This document shows, piece by piece, positions 30,603 through 43,343 of a stretch of 64,000 nt of DNA. The notes below the pieces were generated by a model. It worked only from the letters and a program-made list of their open reading frames with translations, searched no databases and was not told where the DNA came from. The stretch comes from Phellopilus nigrolimitatus. Its lineage: Eukaryota; Basidiomycota; Agaricomycetes; Hymenochaetales; Hymenochaetaceae. The stretch is taken from contig JAJOHG010000023.1 in NCBI GenBank assembly GCA_021029095.1, positions 62,001 to 126,000 on the forward strand, written 5' to 3'. The translations under genes were made by a program, and so were the position numbers. Position 1 is the first letter of the stretch. Each line of letters begins with the position of its first letter.

Positions 30603-33600
30603 ATGAGCGCGTTCAGATCTCGCGTCGTTATTGCTTCCCTCTTCTTGCCCGACACTGTTTCCCTCGGTGAGGGCTCAGAGGCGTCCACACCGACAAAAGC
30701 AGTCGCAGAGCCGGGCCCGAGCGGCGCAAGTGTCGCCGCCCACCGTCTCCTCTCCGGCATCGCCAGCCCCCACCCGAAAACCCCAGCCTTCTCCCGCACA
30801 TCGTCGTCCGTACCCAGGAGCATCGTCGAAGACCTCACTGACAAGGCGTGTGTCCATAAACTTGCATGGAAAGACTTACCAGTTACTGACTATATGCGCA
30901 CTTTCACAGTCCAGGGGCCCTTCCGTCACCGTCACGCCCGCGCGGGAGGCCGCCAATCCATTTTTCTCTCTTCCCTCTAGCCCCAATCCCAACACCCTCT
31001 CCAACCCACTCGCCGCAGCTGTTCACGCTCTTGTCGGCACACCAGGCACTGAGGGTGCGCCCCCACCCCCGCGTAGATCTCCCGGCACTGCCGATCGCCT
31101 CCAGCCCCGCGTCTCCCGCAAGGGCTCCCGCTCCACCTCCCGCCGCCCGGACCTCGAGCACACAAAGTGGCACTCCGAGCCAAACCCACACTGCAACGGA
31201 GGCCTCCGCAATGCAGTTGCTAGCGTCCGCGATCGCCTCCGCCGCAAGCTCTGGATCGGCGTCCTCGGCACACCTACAGACACCTTTGACAAGGATCTCC
31301 GCAGAGACATCAATAACCGCATGCGCCTCGAAAACAATAGCGTTCCCGTATGGATTCCAGATGCGGAGTTCTCCAAGTGCTACGATGAGTTTTGTCATCA
31401 GGTGCTCTGGCCCTGCCTCCACTATGCCATCCCAGATGCTCCGAAGACCAAGTCGTTTTATGACTCCGAGTCTTGGGACCAATACTGCGCCGTGAACCAG
31501 AAATTTGCGGACGCGATCGTTGCTAACTATGAAGAGGGAGATATTAGTGAGTGCTCTTTTTCTGCAATATATTCTCGATTTCTAATTCATTTTGTCTCAA
31601 GTTTGGGTGAACGACTACCATCTCATGCTTCTTCCTTCGATGCTGCGCGCCAAACTCCCTAATGCACCCATCGGTTTCTTCATGCACGTTGCCTTTCCTT
31701 CTTCCGAGATTTTCCGCTGCCTCTCCGTGCGCGAGCAGCTGCTCCAGGGAATGCTCGCTGCCGATCTCCTCGGCTTCCAGACTGCAAGCTTCGCACGACA
31801 CTTCCGCCAGACCGTCTCGCGCATCCTCTCCTTCGAGGCGCTGCCAAAGGGAATACAGACCCCCCAGCGTTTCGTTGATGTCGCCGTGTTCCCCATGGGC
31901 ATCGACGTGAAGAGTCTAACCCTCAAGCGGCGCGAACCCGAGGTTGCAGAATGGGCCCAGCACCTGCGCGACCGCTACGCGGGCCTTAAAATGATCGTCG
32001 GACGCGACAAGCTCGACGGCATTGCGGGAATGCGCCACAAGATCCGCGCGTTCGAGATTTTCCTGGAAAAATATCCCGAGTTCCAGGGCAAGGTCGTGCT
32101 TATCCAGGTCGCGCTTTCCACAACGGAAGAGAACGAGCTCCAAGGGAGCGTCATTGACCTCGTTGGGCGCATCAACTCAAAGTTCTCTACGCTCACCTAT
32201 CAGCCGATCGTCTTCCTGCACACGGATGACCTTACGTTCACCCAGTACCTCGCCTTGCTCACCGTCGCGGATGCGTTCCTCGTGACCTCCTTGCGCGAGG
32301 GCATGGCGCTGCGTACGCACGAGTTTGTCGAGTGCCAGGAGGCTCGGGCGCGGCCGCTCATCCTCAGCGAGTTCACTGGCTCGTACAGCTACAGTGGCTT
32401 CCGCGCTTGTTTGCCCGTCAACCCATGGGACACGCGCATGACCGCCCAGGCGATCCATACTGCCCTCACGATGGGCGATGAGGAGGCCCGCTCGCGCTGG
32501 CGCGACCTCCATGCGCACGTCATTACGCAGACCGCACAGGCTTTCATCAGGTATGCGCACTTATGACTTTCTAATGGGTTTGGAAGTTTCTGACAGCTTA
32601 CGTCACGTCAGCGCATTCCTCACACGCTGTCCTGCGCGTGCATTTTGAGCACGAAAAGGCCGCGGAGGGTGACGCCGTGGGGCGCGCGCCCTCCCTCGAC
32701 GTATCGCTCCTGCTTCCGCGGTACCGGCATGCGCGCAAGCGCCTCATTCTCGTCGACTTCGAAGGCACGCTGTGGCTGCGCGATCCACGTAGCCGTGCTT
32801 TTGATCCGCCGCACGAGGCCCTTGACGTCCTGAAGGCCCTCGCGGAGGATGAACGAAACGATGTATGGCTGCTCAGCGGCTTGCCAATCGGCGGGAACCT
32901 CGACAAAGTTGCACGAGACCTACCTGACGTCGGACTGTGGTGAGTGTCTCCATAGTTGTATTCTAAAGTTGGGCGTCGCTTGACTCGTTTTACCTTGTAG
33001 CGCGGAGAATGGGTGCTTCATCAAGCCGCGCGCTGTAGCAGGAACTCCCCAGCCGTGGATTAACACGGTCGCCAACTTCAATCTGTCGTGGAAGGCACCG
33101 TGCCTCGAGATGCTGCAATACGTGAGTCACGCTCTTCATTTTAGCTTCTATTTCTCTTCTAGGTATCTAAACGATTTGGTAGTTCTCCGAACGCACGCCA
33201 GGCAGCTTCGTCGAGGAACGCGAGGCGTCCATCGTGTGGCGCTTCTGGACAAACCAGTCCGAGTCGGCGGCGGACCGTCAGTGGGCGATGCGCCAGGCAG
33301 CCGAGGCGCAGAACCATATTTTCGACAGGTAGGATTTACTAGTTTTCCATTTTCATATTTTTAGTAAGAATGTTTATTACAGTCTGGGAGAGAAATATGG
33401 CCTGCGTATCATTCCAGGCGCGAACTCGTTCCTGGTGCTTCCGAACAACGTCTCGCGGTCGAGCGCGGTGGGCGCGATCCTAGCGCCAGGCGGGCCCGCA
33501 CGGTCACCCGTTGCGGCGACGCCGCGTGCACTGTGGATGGGCATGGCGCTTGACGCGGATGCGGGACTCGAGACGGATCTCGACTTTGTGCTTGCGTTGG

Positions 33601-33752
33601 GAAAGGACGAGAAGCTGCTACGCCGTCTGAACGAGCTCGAGTGTGCGGAGACGGCAAGTTGCGCGGGTTCGGGAGTGGGTACGGACGCGAAGTGGCGCGT
33701 CGAGCCAGGCGAGGCCGTCGTTGTGCTGAGGCAGTTCACTCAGGCGACATAG
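30603..33752 (+). CDS. TPS3: Trehalose-6-phosphate synthase complex regulatory subunit (TPS3/TSL1 type)
   Basis: A disordered N-terminal region (MSAFRSRVVIASLFLPDTVS; Ser/Pro-rich) is followed by a synthase-like domain: KLWIGVLGTPTDTFDKDLRR, WPCLHYAIPDAPKTKSFYDS, VWVNDYHLMLLPSMLRAKLP, FFMHVAFPSSEIFRCL and SLREGMALRTHEFVECQEAR, then LILSEFTGSYSYSGFRACLP. The C-terminal phosphatase-like domain reads RLILVDFEGTLWLRD where an active enzyme has DxDGT, then VWLLSGLP and CAENGCFI. The second Asp is Glu, and the synthase motif ends in ALRTHE rather than the NLVxxE of catalytic Tps1, so a structural or regulatory role like yeast Tps3/Tsl1 is inferred. The first intron (about 30844-30910) begins GCGTGT and is read as GC-AG because this preserves frame with VTVTPAREAANPF. 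Trehalose synthesis underlies stress tolerance. Confidence 0.88.
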
Positions 33753-35104
33753 AGCGTTTGGTGGGGTTTATAAGAAGAAGAGAACTGCATATATGCAGTA
33801 TGTGCTATGACTAGATCCTGTTTCTCCTTCGTGTTCCATTTTTCTTTGTCCGGCTAATGGGACCAAGCCCACAAATATTTAGTTGTATGATAGTGTCAAA
33901 AATAAAGAATACAAATTGACAGATACTGCTCATTACGTTTGTTAAGGGGCGGAAACTACGACCCTCGAACACGGGTTTACCAGGCTGCGAAGCTCCCGTC
34001 AGTTCTAGTCGAACGGAGGGCGTGCCGGGCATGAGGCCATCTACATATGTTGTAGAGTTAGGACTCATCAATGGGTGCCTGTGGGTGCGAGTAAATCCAG
34101 AAGGCTAAAGGTTATATACGCAAATCCTTTCCTTGGACGTAAATCCAACTTAAGATTGCAGTCAATGGATGGAAATCCCGAGAGTCGATGAGTCGAGACA
34201 TCGTGACAACCAAGCTGCTTTCGCTGACAAGAGTTCAGGAAGGATGCTGGAGTTCGAACTTCATCATCGAACGGACGATTGATCAGGTAGTCCAAAAGTC
34301 CAAACAGCACATCTCAACGAGTTTCACACTTCAAGCGGAAGGAAATACCAAAAGACCTGCCACCCTTCTTCTCAAACCCAGCCATCGCAAATAACGCACA
34401 TATCAAAAGAAAAAAAGTCTTGAACGATCATAAGTTCTCGAGATAATCGGGATGGGATTCGCCTACGGCTTAATAAGGGTGCTCGACCGCCGACGGAACT
34501 GTATACTCTGAGCGAATTTCATGTCTCGCGTAAGAGAGCGGGTAAGGCAAATTTAACAGTGCTCCGTTTCCCCCGCCTTTCCTGAATCCTTACCCTTTGG
34601 AGGCACGTCGGAGGCACCAATGGAGGTGGCACATGAAATCTGCAACTTGCACGCCGGGGAAAGTATTATGTTCAGAAATAACGTTGCGCACTGCTTTCTG
34701 GAGTTTTGTGAAATGCCGAAGTACAGACATGCTAATGGCGCTACGTGATCGTAGTTCGTTTCAAGGATGATTAGAGGTTGACCTCCCGCAGGTTCGAGGT
34801 GGCTATGCAGTGGACCAGTGCGGATCAGCGTTGAGTAATCACGGATCATTGCATTCCGATCACCCGCCGCGCGCATGCATGCACGACTTGAAACGCGGCG
34901 GGGCATCGGGCGAGGCATCGGGCGAGGCGGGCATCAATTGTATTGATCTCCGCCGCACGGCGACTTGGCGCTTGAGCATAGCCGACATCGTGTGCCAGCT
35001 GGCAGCGTAGCACATGTTCGGCAGTGTCAGCATCACTTCATGATATTTTCCTTATAACCCCTCCTTGGGTCTGCACCACCACCATTGACCGCCCAGTCTG
35101 AAGC
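33753..35104. other. Gene-free spacer with the chitinase upstream region
   Basis: About 1.35 kb between TPS3 and the chitinase. Short open frames on both strands carry no motif. A TATAA-like sequence (CCTTATAACCCC) lies at about 35050, some 50 bp before the chitinase ATG, and could be its core promoter. Confidence 0.45.
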
Positions 35105-36827
35105 ATGCGTACATTCCTTCCCTCTGCGCTCCTTTCCAGCGCACTCGCCTGCAGTGCATATGCTGCCCATGGTTTTGACAGCTTTGCTCGCGGTCACAGC
35201 GAACGTAGCGCCGTCTCCGTGAATATAAGCACTGTCGAAATGGTTGCGACCGCCTGGTACGCCGGCTGGCACGCCGACGACTTCCCGCTCGACGCCGTTA
35301 GCTGGGACAAGTACACCATGATGACCTACTCTTTCGGGTGTGTTTCTCTCCTCTTTTCTCTATATTTTCGGATCCTGAGAGATATTATGCAGTATTACAG
35401 TGGATGACCCCTCGACGATCGCGCTCAACGATTCCGACGTCGAGCTGCTTCCCAAGTTCGTTGCTCAGGCACACGATAATGTAAGTTAAGCTTTCATCCT
35501 TTATTGGTGCTTTTTCTCCCTTTTGTCTTCATGCGTTCTTTGACTTCTCGTCTCGTGGGGTTTGTTTTCGTTCTTTTTTCGTATGCGATCTTGGAAACTT
35601 TATCCCGGACAAGTCGGCCTGCTTCGCCGTTGCATGGGATTTTTTTTCGAGTACATCAGCCCTGCATCGTTGAATATTAATCCGAAATAAACTTAGATCA
35701 TAATATCTTGCTTCTTAACTCTCTGGATTGATGTAGTGTCTTCGTCATACTTTTCTGTCTAACAAAACCTCATAGGATGTGAAAGCGGCTCTGTCGATCG
35801 GCGGTTGGACCGGCGCACGCTTCTACTCGACGAACGTCGGCAACGAGGCCAATCGCACACAGTTCGTCAAGGCCGTCACTGACCTCGCGGACAAGTACAA
35901 CCTAGACGGGATCGATTTCGAGTGCGCGTCTTTGTTTTTCACAATATGATTACAGTTCGAACGCTGACCGTCTGCTGGTGTAGTTGGGAATACCCCGGAA
36001 AGCAGGGCATCGGATGTAATACCATCTCGCCGAACGACACCTCCAATTTTCTCGCCTTCCTCCAAGCGCTCCGCGCGACGCCCACCGGGTCTAAGCTTAT
36101 CCTTAGCGCCGCCACCTCCATCACCCCCTTTTACAATGCCAGCGGTGTCCCCTCTTCCGACGTGTCCCCCTTCGCCGAGGTGCTTGACTTCATCGAGGTA
36201 ATGAACTACGATATTTGGGGTTCCTGGAGCGCCGGCGTCGGTCCAAATGCGCCGCTCAACGACACGTGCGCCGCCACGGCGGACCAACAGGGGAGCGCCG
36301 TCAGTGCAGTGAAGGCATGGACTGCCGCGGGGATGCCCGTCTCGAAGATTGTGCTCGGCGTGCCCTCGTATGGCCACTCCTTCAGTGTGAACACAACGAG
36401 CGCGTTCGCCCACGGGAGCACGACTGCGCTTGCGGCGTACCCACCGTTCAATGCGAGTGCACACCCCGCGGGCGACGCGTGGGATGACCCGCCGGAGGTA
36501 GATGTTTGCGGCGTATTAGAACCGCAGGCCGGGGAGTGGTACTTCCGCGGGCTCGTCGCAGGCGGGTGGCTCGATGCAAATGGCAGCGTTGCGCAGGGCG
36601 TTCCGAGCCGCTTCGACGCGTGCAGCCAGACGGCGTACGTGTACAATGCCACGTCGGAGGTCATGGTCTCGTACGACAGCCCAGAGTCATTCACCGCGAA
36701 GGGGGAATTTATCAAGAACATTGGCCTGCGCGGGTTCGCCATCTGGGAGGCTGGCGGAGACAGCAACGACACCTTACTGGATGCGATCCGCGGTGGTGTC
36801 GGACTCGATGACTGCGATGACTGGTAG
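35105..36827 (+). CDS. Secreted GH18 chitinase
   Basis: A signal peptide (MRTFLPSALLSSALACSAYA) is followed by the GH18 barrel. Motifs are MVATAWYAGWHADDFPLDAV, KAALSIGGWTGARFYSTNVG (SxGG), DGIDFDWEYPG (the DxxDxDxE catalytic motif), EVMNYDIWGSW and GFAIWEAGGDSNDTLLDAIR. The catalytic Glu is present. The codon for the Asp before Trp-Glu is split by an intron, GA|T, so unspliced translation falsely shows Glu. Exons: 35105-about 35338, about 35399-35479, about 35774-35923, about 35985-36827. The 290 bp intron at 35480-35773 is long for this region. Numerous NxT/S sites fit a glycosylated, secreted enzyme, used for cell-wall remodelling or for feeding on chitin. Confidence 0.93.
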
Positions 36828-37643
36828 CGAGGTGCATGTGCATTGAAGTCCATTTTTTTCCCATCGTCTCTTGCTGTTATCTTTCACGATTCATCTTCTT
36901 CGCACGGACTTTCCGGCTCTCGTTCTCCACCATTGTCGACCTGCATTCTCAGCACTATCTCGCATATTATCAGCTTGCTCGGCCGCTGCCGCTCTTTTTG
37001 CATTATCGTTCTCGTTATCTGCATAGTTTACTTTACCTATTGATCAGTTACACAATAACTATTTATCGCATGCAGTTATTACAATAACTGTATAGGATTG
37101 GATGGTGGATAATGAACCGCTCGATGCAGAAATGCTTTTCTTTATTAAAGAAAAGGGCAATTCCGTGTGCCGGAGGCAGCAGCTCAACCCGAGCTCACAC
37201 GGGAAAGAAGGACCCTTATTATTAGGTGTACATGAACGCCAGGTTACACCTGAAATTTTTGCGAAGCGTGCTCTTACTTTTATGAACCAAAATTATAACT
37301 GATGCCCGTTTGTCTGCACAAGAATAATATTCTCTGGAAGGTGAATATACTTAAACTACGCTGGCTTGTACTGTGTATAGACGCATCGCGAATGCGTTTG
37401 ACCTTACAATTACACGAGTCGCGCTCCTGCTTGCTCACTTTCCTGTCTATGACGCTAGACATATCAAAGATGCCCTTGACTCCAACAGGAGGGGACCAAT
37501 AGAGAAACGCACAAATAAGTACCATGTGTTGCGTAGCATGAAAAAATCATAACCACGACTTGCCCTATCTACCGGTTTGCCTGGTCCGACGAATCCGTTA
37601 CGGTCTTCAGTTACTGTACAAACGATCATGCACTCTATAGAGC
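36828..37643. other. Spacer between chitinase and EMC1 3' ends
   Basis: The stops converge. No gene was recognised; short plus- and minus-strand frames lack motifs. Confidence 0.45.
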
Positions 37644-40600
37644 CTAGTACCACTGCTCTCTTAGCCGTTTTCGGCGGACCATCGGTCCTGTGACGGCGAT
37701 CGCTACCGACAGCGCGGCGATCGTGAGCACAAGCTGCACCTTGTTGAAGTTCTCGTTGAGCACGTCGAACGTCCCTGACGGTGCGACACGCGACGAGAAG
37801 AGGTCCAGCCCGTACGCAAAGATAAGGGACGTTGATTCGAGTAGCGCTGGCGAGGCAATGACCTTATGCACATTCGCGACCTGCAGCATAGAGTGTAATT
37901 TTTCAGTGCGTTGACGGAAGGAAGAAAGAAATAAGGACACGGACGCGATAGCTATGTGAGATGACGCGGCGTGGATCCTCCGGAATAAGTGGATCATATT
38001 GGATGAGTCCCTCCTCCTGCTCCTCCGCTGTGACCTTCCGCTTCGGACGGCGCGGATCGAGCAGCCGACGCGGGACCCACTGGATCTGGCCACGTTCATT
38101 TGCAACTATGATTCGATTCGAAAGGAAAAAGAAAGGTCAGACAAAAGCAACTGGATGCTTTTCTGATTCGTCAGCGGATGTGCGCACCAATGAGATCTTT
38201 CGTTGTGATGCCAAACTTTGTTGTTGTAATACTGAGAGCAGTAACGCCAAGTGGGAGCATGTACGTCTGCTCGTACACCGAAACTTCGGCGCTTTTGTTA
38301 AAGTAGATGGACGACTCAGAGCTATTTCAGGAAATCGGAAAGTTAAGTCGACAATCGTTAATCACACCCAGATTAAATTTGACAATCCGCGCACCTTCTC
38401 GTCTTGTCGTTCACCCCACTGCCTTCGTACAGCTCTACGGAGACAACGCGGTGACCCTTGGCTTGGACGGGTGTCACGAGGTCCTCGTCGTAGTATGTAT
38501 ACAACAACCAGTTCTCCGTGAGCACTGCATGCACATTACACGCGCCTCCTGCAGAGGATACGACTGCATGATAGACGACCGTGCCCTTCGCACCATCCAC
38601 GAGGTAAACGCCGCATACAGGGGCACGTCCCGCCCCTCTCTGGGCAATCGTGAGATATCCCACCAGGCGCGGGTTGAGGTACTTGTACAGTGTGCTCCGG
38701 TCGCCGAGGACCTTGCCAAGCGATGCGACGGGCTCCTCAGCATGCTGTTTAAATGTCTGAAGGACTGTCTCGCCCGGCGGGAACAAAGTTGCCCAAGTGG
38801 AATGTGCAATGAATTTTCCGGTGAACACGGGCTCAGGAAGAATCTGGTGCCCAAGCAGGCGACCAGGCGCGAGTAGCGGAAAATTTAATTTGGGAGAATG
38901 TGTCTGGAAGGATTGGCGTGTCTCATCCGTCTCAGGGAATAGGTAGATCTGACCATCATGGTGGCACATTGCTCAAGTGTAAGCCTAAGACTAATAATAG
39001 GGACGTAGGACGCCGCACCTGCAAAAACTTGTCGATGAGGACAACCGTCTTGTTCTCCCCAGACAACATGAAGGCGTCCAGAATCTCTCCACTAACAATA
39101 TCGACACCTTGTAGCATTTCTCCAGTCGGAGACTTGCCCTGCGCATCCTCACCCGTGAGTGCTTCGATGTGGAATATAACAGTGTCCACAAGCTCCTATT
39201 AATTACCTCACTCAGCTCATATTTTCGAAGCTAATAGAGAGGTAACACACATTGTCCGCGACACGCTGCGTGACGAGCACGACCTGTGGCGAATCTCCGC
39301 CTGCATCGCCCACTGTGCGCGGCACAAACAGCTTCAATGGGACATGCTTTCCACCGACGGCTGCCGCCCAGCCGAGGCCGAGGATGCGGCGCCACTCTAT
39401 CGCGCCGCTGCCCGAGTTAATCCCGTACACGACGCCGCGCCGAGTAGCCGCAACAATAATCTTTCGGAAGCCGAACTCGTCGCGGGCGAGCGCGTCAGCA
39501 GAGTCAAGAGACGCCGCGGCGGAGGTGGAAACGGATGCGTAGGAACCAGTGGCAAAGCGCCGGGCAAAGTTGAGGAGGTATGTTGGCAGGCCCTGCAAGG
39601 GGAGAACAAAAAGAAAGAATAGCCTTTTGGTTTTAGTAAATCACATGTAATTAAACGGAAATGATTACCTTGGCATCAGTCAATTGACGATGTACACGAT
39701 CGATGAAGGATTCGATTTCTTCGTTGACGTGGGCTGAGGCGGTCTTGGGTTCAGGCAACTCGACGAACTCCGCGAGCGCAATCTCCGAAAGGGCTTCCTC
39801 TCGCGTCCATTGCGCACGATCGTACTGCCACAGCTGCACCGCGCCTGTGCTTGTCGTCAGAACGAAGCGCCCAATGACAACGTTTTCGGACGGGTTCGCC
39901 GCATCGAGAGCAGCCTGTAGTGAGAACGATCTGCGTTAGTCATTCCAAGAAAACGGTATATCAAGTCAGAAAACAGACGGACGTGTGTGATTATCCCATG
40001 TGTGTTAGTCTCAAAGGGGAATGTGTAGCCTCGCACAAGCCCGGTTCCATTTGCAGAATGGGCGGCATATATATGGGCCGAGGCGATCTTCGTGCTCGTG
40101 AGTTAGCTATCTACGAATAATAGCTCAGAAAAATGAAAGCCTACTCCGAGAGCATGTGACCAATATACCCTCCCAATGTACGGATTGTTTTCCTTGTCTA
40201 GTCCACCGGTATAAAACGACTCCGTATACCGATCTGAAGTAGCCTTGCGCACGATATAAGTACTTATGCGTGAGATCATTCAGTCAATGAACTCACCGAC
40301 TCAGAGAATTCCCAGACTAAGCTTATTCCCTTACTGTCTTTGTCCGTTTTCATCGCCAGCCCGGCCCCATTGCTCCTGAGCGCGACAAACTGGCCTCTTT
40401 CGTTCAGCCCGATGTTTAAAATTGATTTGTACGTTGCGCCCTTCATGACTTTTGGCTTCTCGGCGAGAGTGGGCGTTAGCGAGACGAAGTGCATGTGCCC
40501 CTGTTCAAGCCAGATGATATGCGGTGTGCTGTCGTCATCAGACACATCGGAGAGGACGAGGAAGTCCGTGAGTCCGTTGTGTATGCTACTCGGGAAATGC

Positions 40601-41503
40601 GCGCTTGCAATGACTTCTCCAGACTCGGCGGAAAGAGCGGTGACATGAAGCTGGTACGAGGCGAAGGATTTGGCGAGGCCGACAATGAACACGGTTGACG
40701 GCGTGCGCGCCATGCGGGAATAAACGACAGACGAACTGGTTAAAATTATCATGTTTCATATGAGCATAACGAAAGAAAAATGAAGGACGCTTACGCCTTG
40801 TCGGGGGATGTCCACTCCCATCGCGTACGCCCGGACAACGCGTCTATGCGCCGTAGGGCATGCCCATTCGTAAGCGCGAATATATCTGCCGTAGGGCTCA
40901 GCGTGGTGTCATTCTTCTCCACGAATGCAATGTGAGATCCTAGGTCGCTCGGCTCAAACAAATGGCCCTCCGATGGCTTATGCAGACGCTGCTCAGCGAT
41001 CAAGTCTCCTTTCTGAGTATCAAAAGCGCGGAAATTTGCTCCTCCGGGTCCTGAAAGCGCTACAACAACTGCGAAGGAAAAGTCATGAGAATACAGAGAA
41101 GGAAACCCTGCTTTGTTAATCACCCACCATTTCCTAAGGCGCGGAAGCTGACGACAGAATCTGTCGCTTCGAATACGTATCTCCAGACTAAATAATTCAA
41201 TGGTTTAGCGAGGTCCAATGTTTTCGTAAATATAAAATACGCACCGACGTCGCCCTTCACCGGATCTAAAGCAGCTAACACGTTCGAGCTCGTTGTTGTC
41301 AGAATGACACTCTGTGTGGATTTTCTAGACGAGCCGGTGCTAAAGCGATGGAACGTCGGCGAGAGACTTTGCGAGTGGGTGATCGGGACGCCGACAAGGG
41401 GCTTGTGCCAGTCGACGACGCCTGCTTCGGAGGCATGGAGTGCGAGGGAAAGCGGGAGGAGCCCGAGAGCGACGACAAGCCAAGCACGAAGGAGCGAGAC
41501 CAT
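37644..41503 (-). CDS. EMC1: ER membrane protein complex subunit 1 (EMC1)
   Basis: At least ten exons. The N-terminus is a signal peptide (MVSLLRAWLVVALGLLPLSL) and then HASEAGVVDWHKPLVGVPI. PQQ/propeller-like repeats follow, for example NVLAALDPVKGDVVWRYVFE, ALRRIDALSGRTRWEWTSP and VVYGINSGSGAIEWRRILGL. The conserved C-terminal domain has HSPKLNFPLLAPGRLLGHQI, ESTSLIFAYGLDLFSSRVAP and SGTFDVLNENFNKVQLVLTI, with a terminal transmembrane helix (LTIAALSVAIAVTGPMV) followed by RRKRLREQWY at the stop (37644). EMC1 is the large lumenal subunit of the complex that inserts tail-anchored and multi-pass proteins into the ER. Exon limits in the middle of the gene are approximate; overall identity is clear from both ends. 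Confidence 0.9.
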
Positions 41504-41785
41504 GTGCAGATTGGAACTTAGTTGTATATTTTATACTTCAACTGCAGGTGTCCGCGGTTATTTCCGAGTCTCGTAGACGTACGTTAGAGAAGAACACGTA
41601 CGATGACCGTCGTGCATCAAGTTTGCCAAACAACGTAGACTATGTACCTGAAACGACAGAAAGGCAATAGCAGTGAATAAGCTACGCCGGTGATGGCGAA
41701 CGTCAGCAAGTCTGAGCGGTGACACGGTGTCGAGCGCGCTGGAGGACGAGCGCGTCGACCACGTGGCGAAGAAATAAATGAAGCC
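41504..41785. other. Short region between EMC1 and the Clr2-like gene
   Basis: Divergent upstream region, 350 bp between starts. The last part, from about 41785, resembles the YAE1 upstream region at about 43270. Confidence 0.4.
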
Positions 41786-41855
41786 TTTCTCACGAATACT
41801 TTTAGTATAAGTACTATCGATTCGCCTGGGCTTACTTACCATCGACTCGGACGAA

Positions 41856-42997
41856 ATGTATGACTTTATGGGCGACGAAGATGACGACAGACTAAACCTG
41901 TCTCTATCGCTCACTACGCAGTCCGTGCACACAGACGGTGGGGAGTCCGAGTCCGACCAAGACATTACTGTGCGTCTATGCAACTCTACTATTTTCGGTC
42001 TCGCTAAATAAACACCCGTAAAGACTGTACGCCGCGGGAGAGCCCTTGTAGAGATGGAGTCGAGAATGAAATCCACAATGGTGAGCAACATGCTTCAGTA
42101 CCTCACATTTCATTTATGTACCATGCACTAACGTCTACTGTACTCAGCCCAGACACTTGAAGATTAGTGGCACGAACGTCTCAATAACATTATCGGACGG
42201 CAGCGGTACAATGCGACCGCGAGTAATTGGAGAAAATCGTGATGAAACAGGTTGCCACTACAAGGCGACGGACAAGACCAGCGAGAGCTGGCGTGAAAAA
42301 ATAGCCACTTGCCTCGTTCATGAGGGCCCGTGGAGTCCGCTCTATGCAGACTGTGAGTGGATGAGCCGCCGTTGATCAATCAATGCTCTAACAAGTCCAC
42401 TCAAAGCCTCTTATACACGCTACACATTGAAAAAATTCCCGAAGGGATACGAACTGTATTCGCATCGAAGGGATGGAGAAATTGGACGTGTTGATCACTA
42501 TCTGTATGGTGCGTAACTTGATTATGGACTTCTGTGAAGCCTAGAATCTAATTTAGGTGAGATGACTTAGGTTCAACGTCCCCGGGTTGTCGGATATTCA
42601 GCTCCCCTCTGGTGTGTGCCAGGCTATCACCACCTTATTTTACCTTTTCCCCTCTTCCCTTCACCTCTTCTCTTACTTTAGCTCATTTGTCACTTTGTTT
42701 CAATAGGAGTTTGTACTTCACGCGAAATGGCTTGCGTTCGGCGCCCTGAAAGATTCCTGTGGTCGTTCCCTCTGCGGGTGCCAATACTGTTCAGGGAAAT
42801 CCCAAACAGAAATATCTGCACGATTGAAGGAGAGAACAGAACACTTAGGACCGCGAAGCAGTTCTCCTGGGCACAAACGGCCTCGCAAAAAGGAAGGTGC
42901 AGCTATTGCGAACAGGCGTACGAGTGCAAGTATCAATCGTGGTAAAACTATTGAGCTCTCCGACTTCGATGATGAAATTATCGAATTCTCCGACTAA
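41856..42997 (+). CDS. Clr2-like (cryptic loci regulator 2 N-terminal type) protein with YAE1-derived first exon
   Basis: The main part spans exons at about 42024-42080, 42148-42350, 42405-42510, 42573-42612 and 42706-42997. Recognisable segments are YTRYTLKKFPKGYELYSHRR, DHYLYGSTSPGCRIFSSPLE and FVLHAKWLAFG, then CGCQYCSGKS. These match the SxPKGYxLYxH...RxDxYLYG and EFVPHAxWL...CxCxYC pattern of basidiomycete proteins with the Clr2 N-terminal fold. In fission yeast Clr2 belongs to the SHREC silencing complex. This protein stops soon after the CxYC motif, with an acidic tail (TIELSDFDDEIIEFSD), so the Clr2 C-terminal part is absent. The first exon (MYDFMGDEDDDR, 41856-about 41969) resembles exon 1 of the neighbouring YAE1. 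It joins in frame (DQDIT to TVRRGRAL), but the start could instead be ATG 42053. Confidence 0.62.
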
Positions 42998-43343
42998 ACG
43001 GATTCGACTCCTTCCTCCCTTCGACGGAGATTATATCTGGAGACCTATCGGACCGTTCGAAACTCGTCTTTAGTTCTTCTTTCTCTGTGTACACCTCTCG
43101 CTATGCAAACTCGTTTTAAATGTAAATGTATGATGTATCTTTGTATATGTACTTTGTATGGATTTCAATTGTGTCGACGAAAGGCGACCAAATTATGTAG
43201 AAGATAGGTATGGCATAGGTATGGCATGTGTAGCGTGCTAACTTGAAGTAACAAAACAATCTTGCCTTTAGCCTTTCCGCATTAGACTTGATACATCCAC
43301 AACCCAGTCCATCGAATTCTTTACTTTGCTCACCATCGGCAAA

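Noticed and set aside
35905..36000. Apparent GIDFE substitution in the chitinase catalytic motif
   Set aside because: The Glu comes from reading into the intron. Splicing GA|T gives Asp, so DGIDFDWEYP is canonical.
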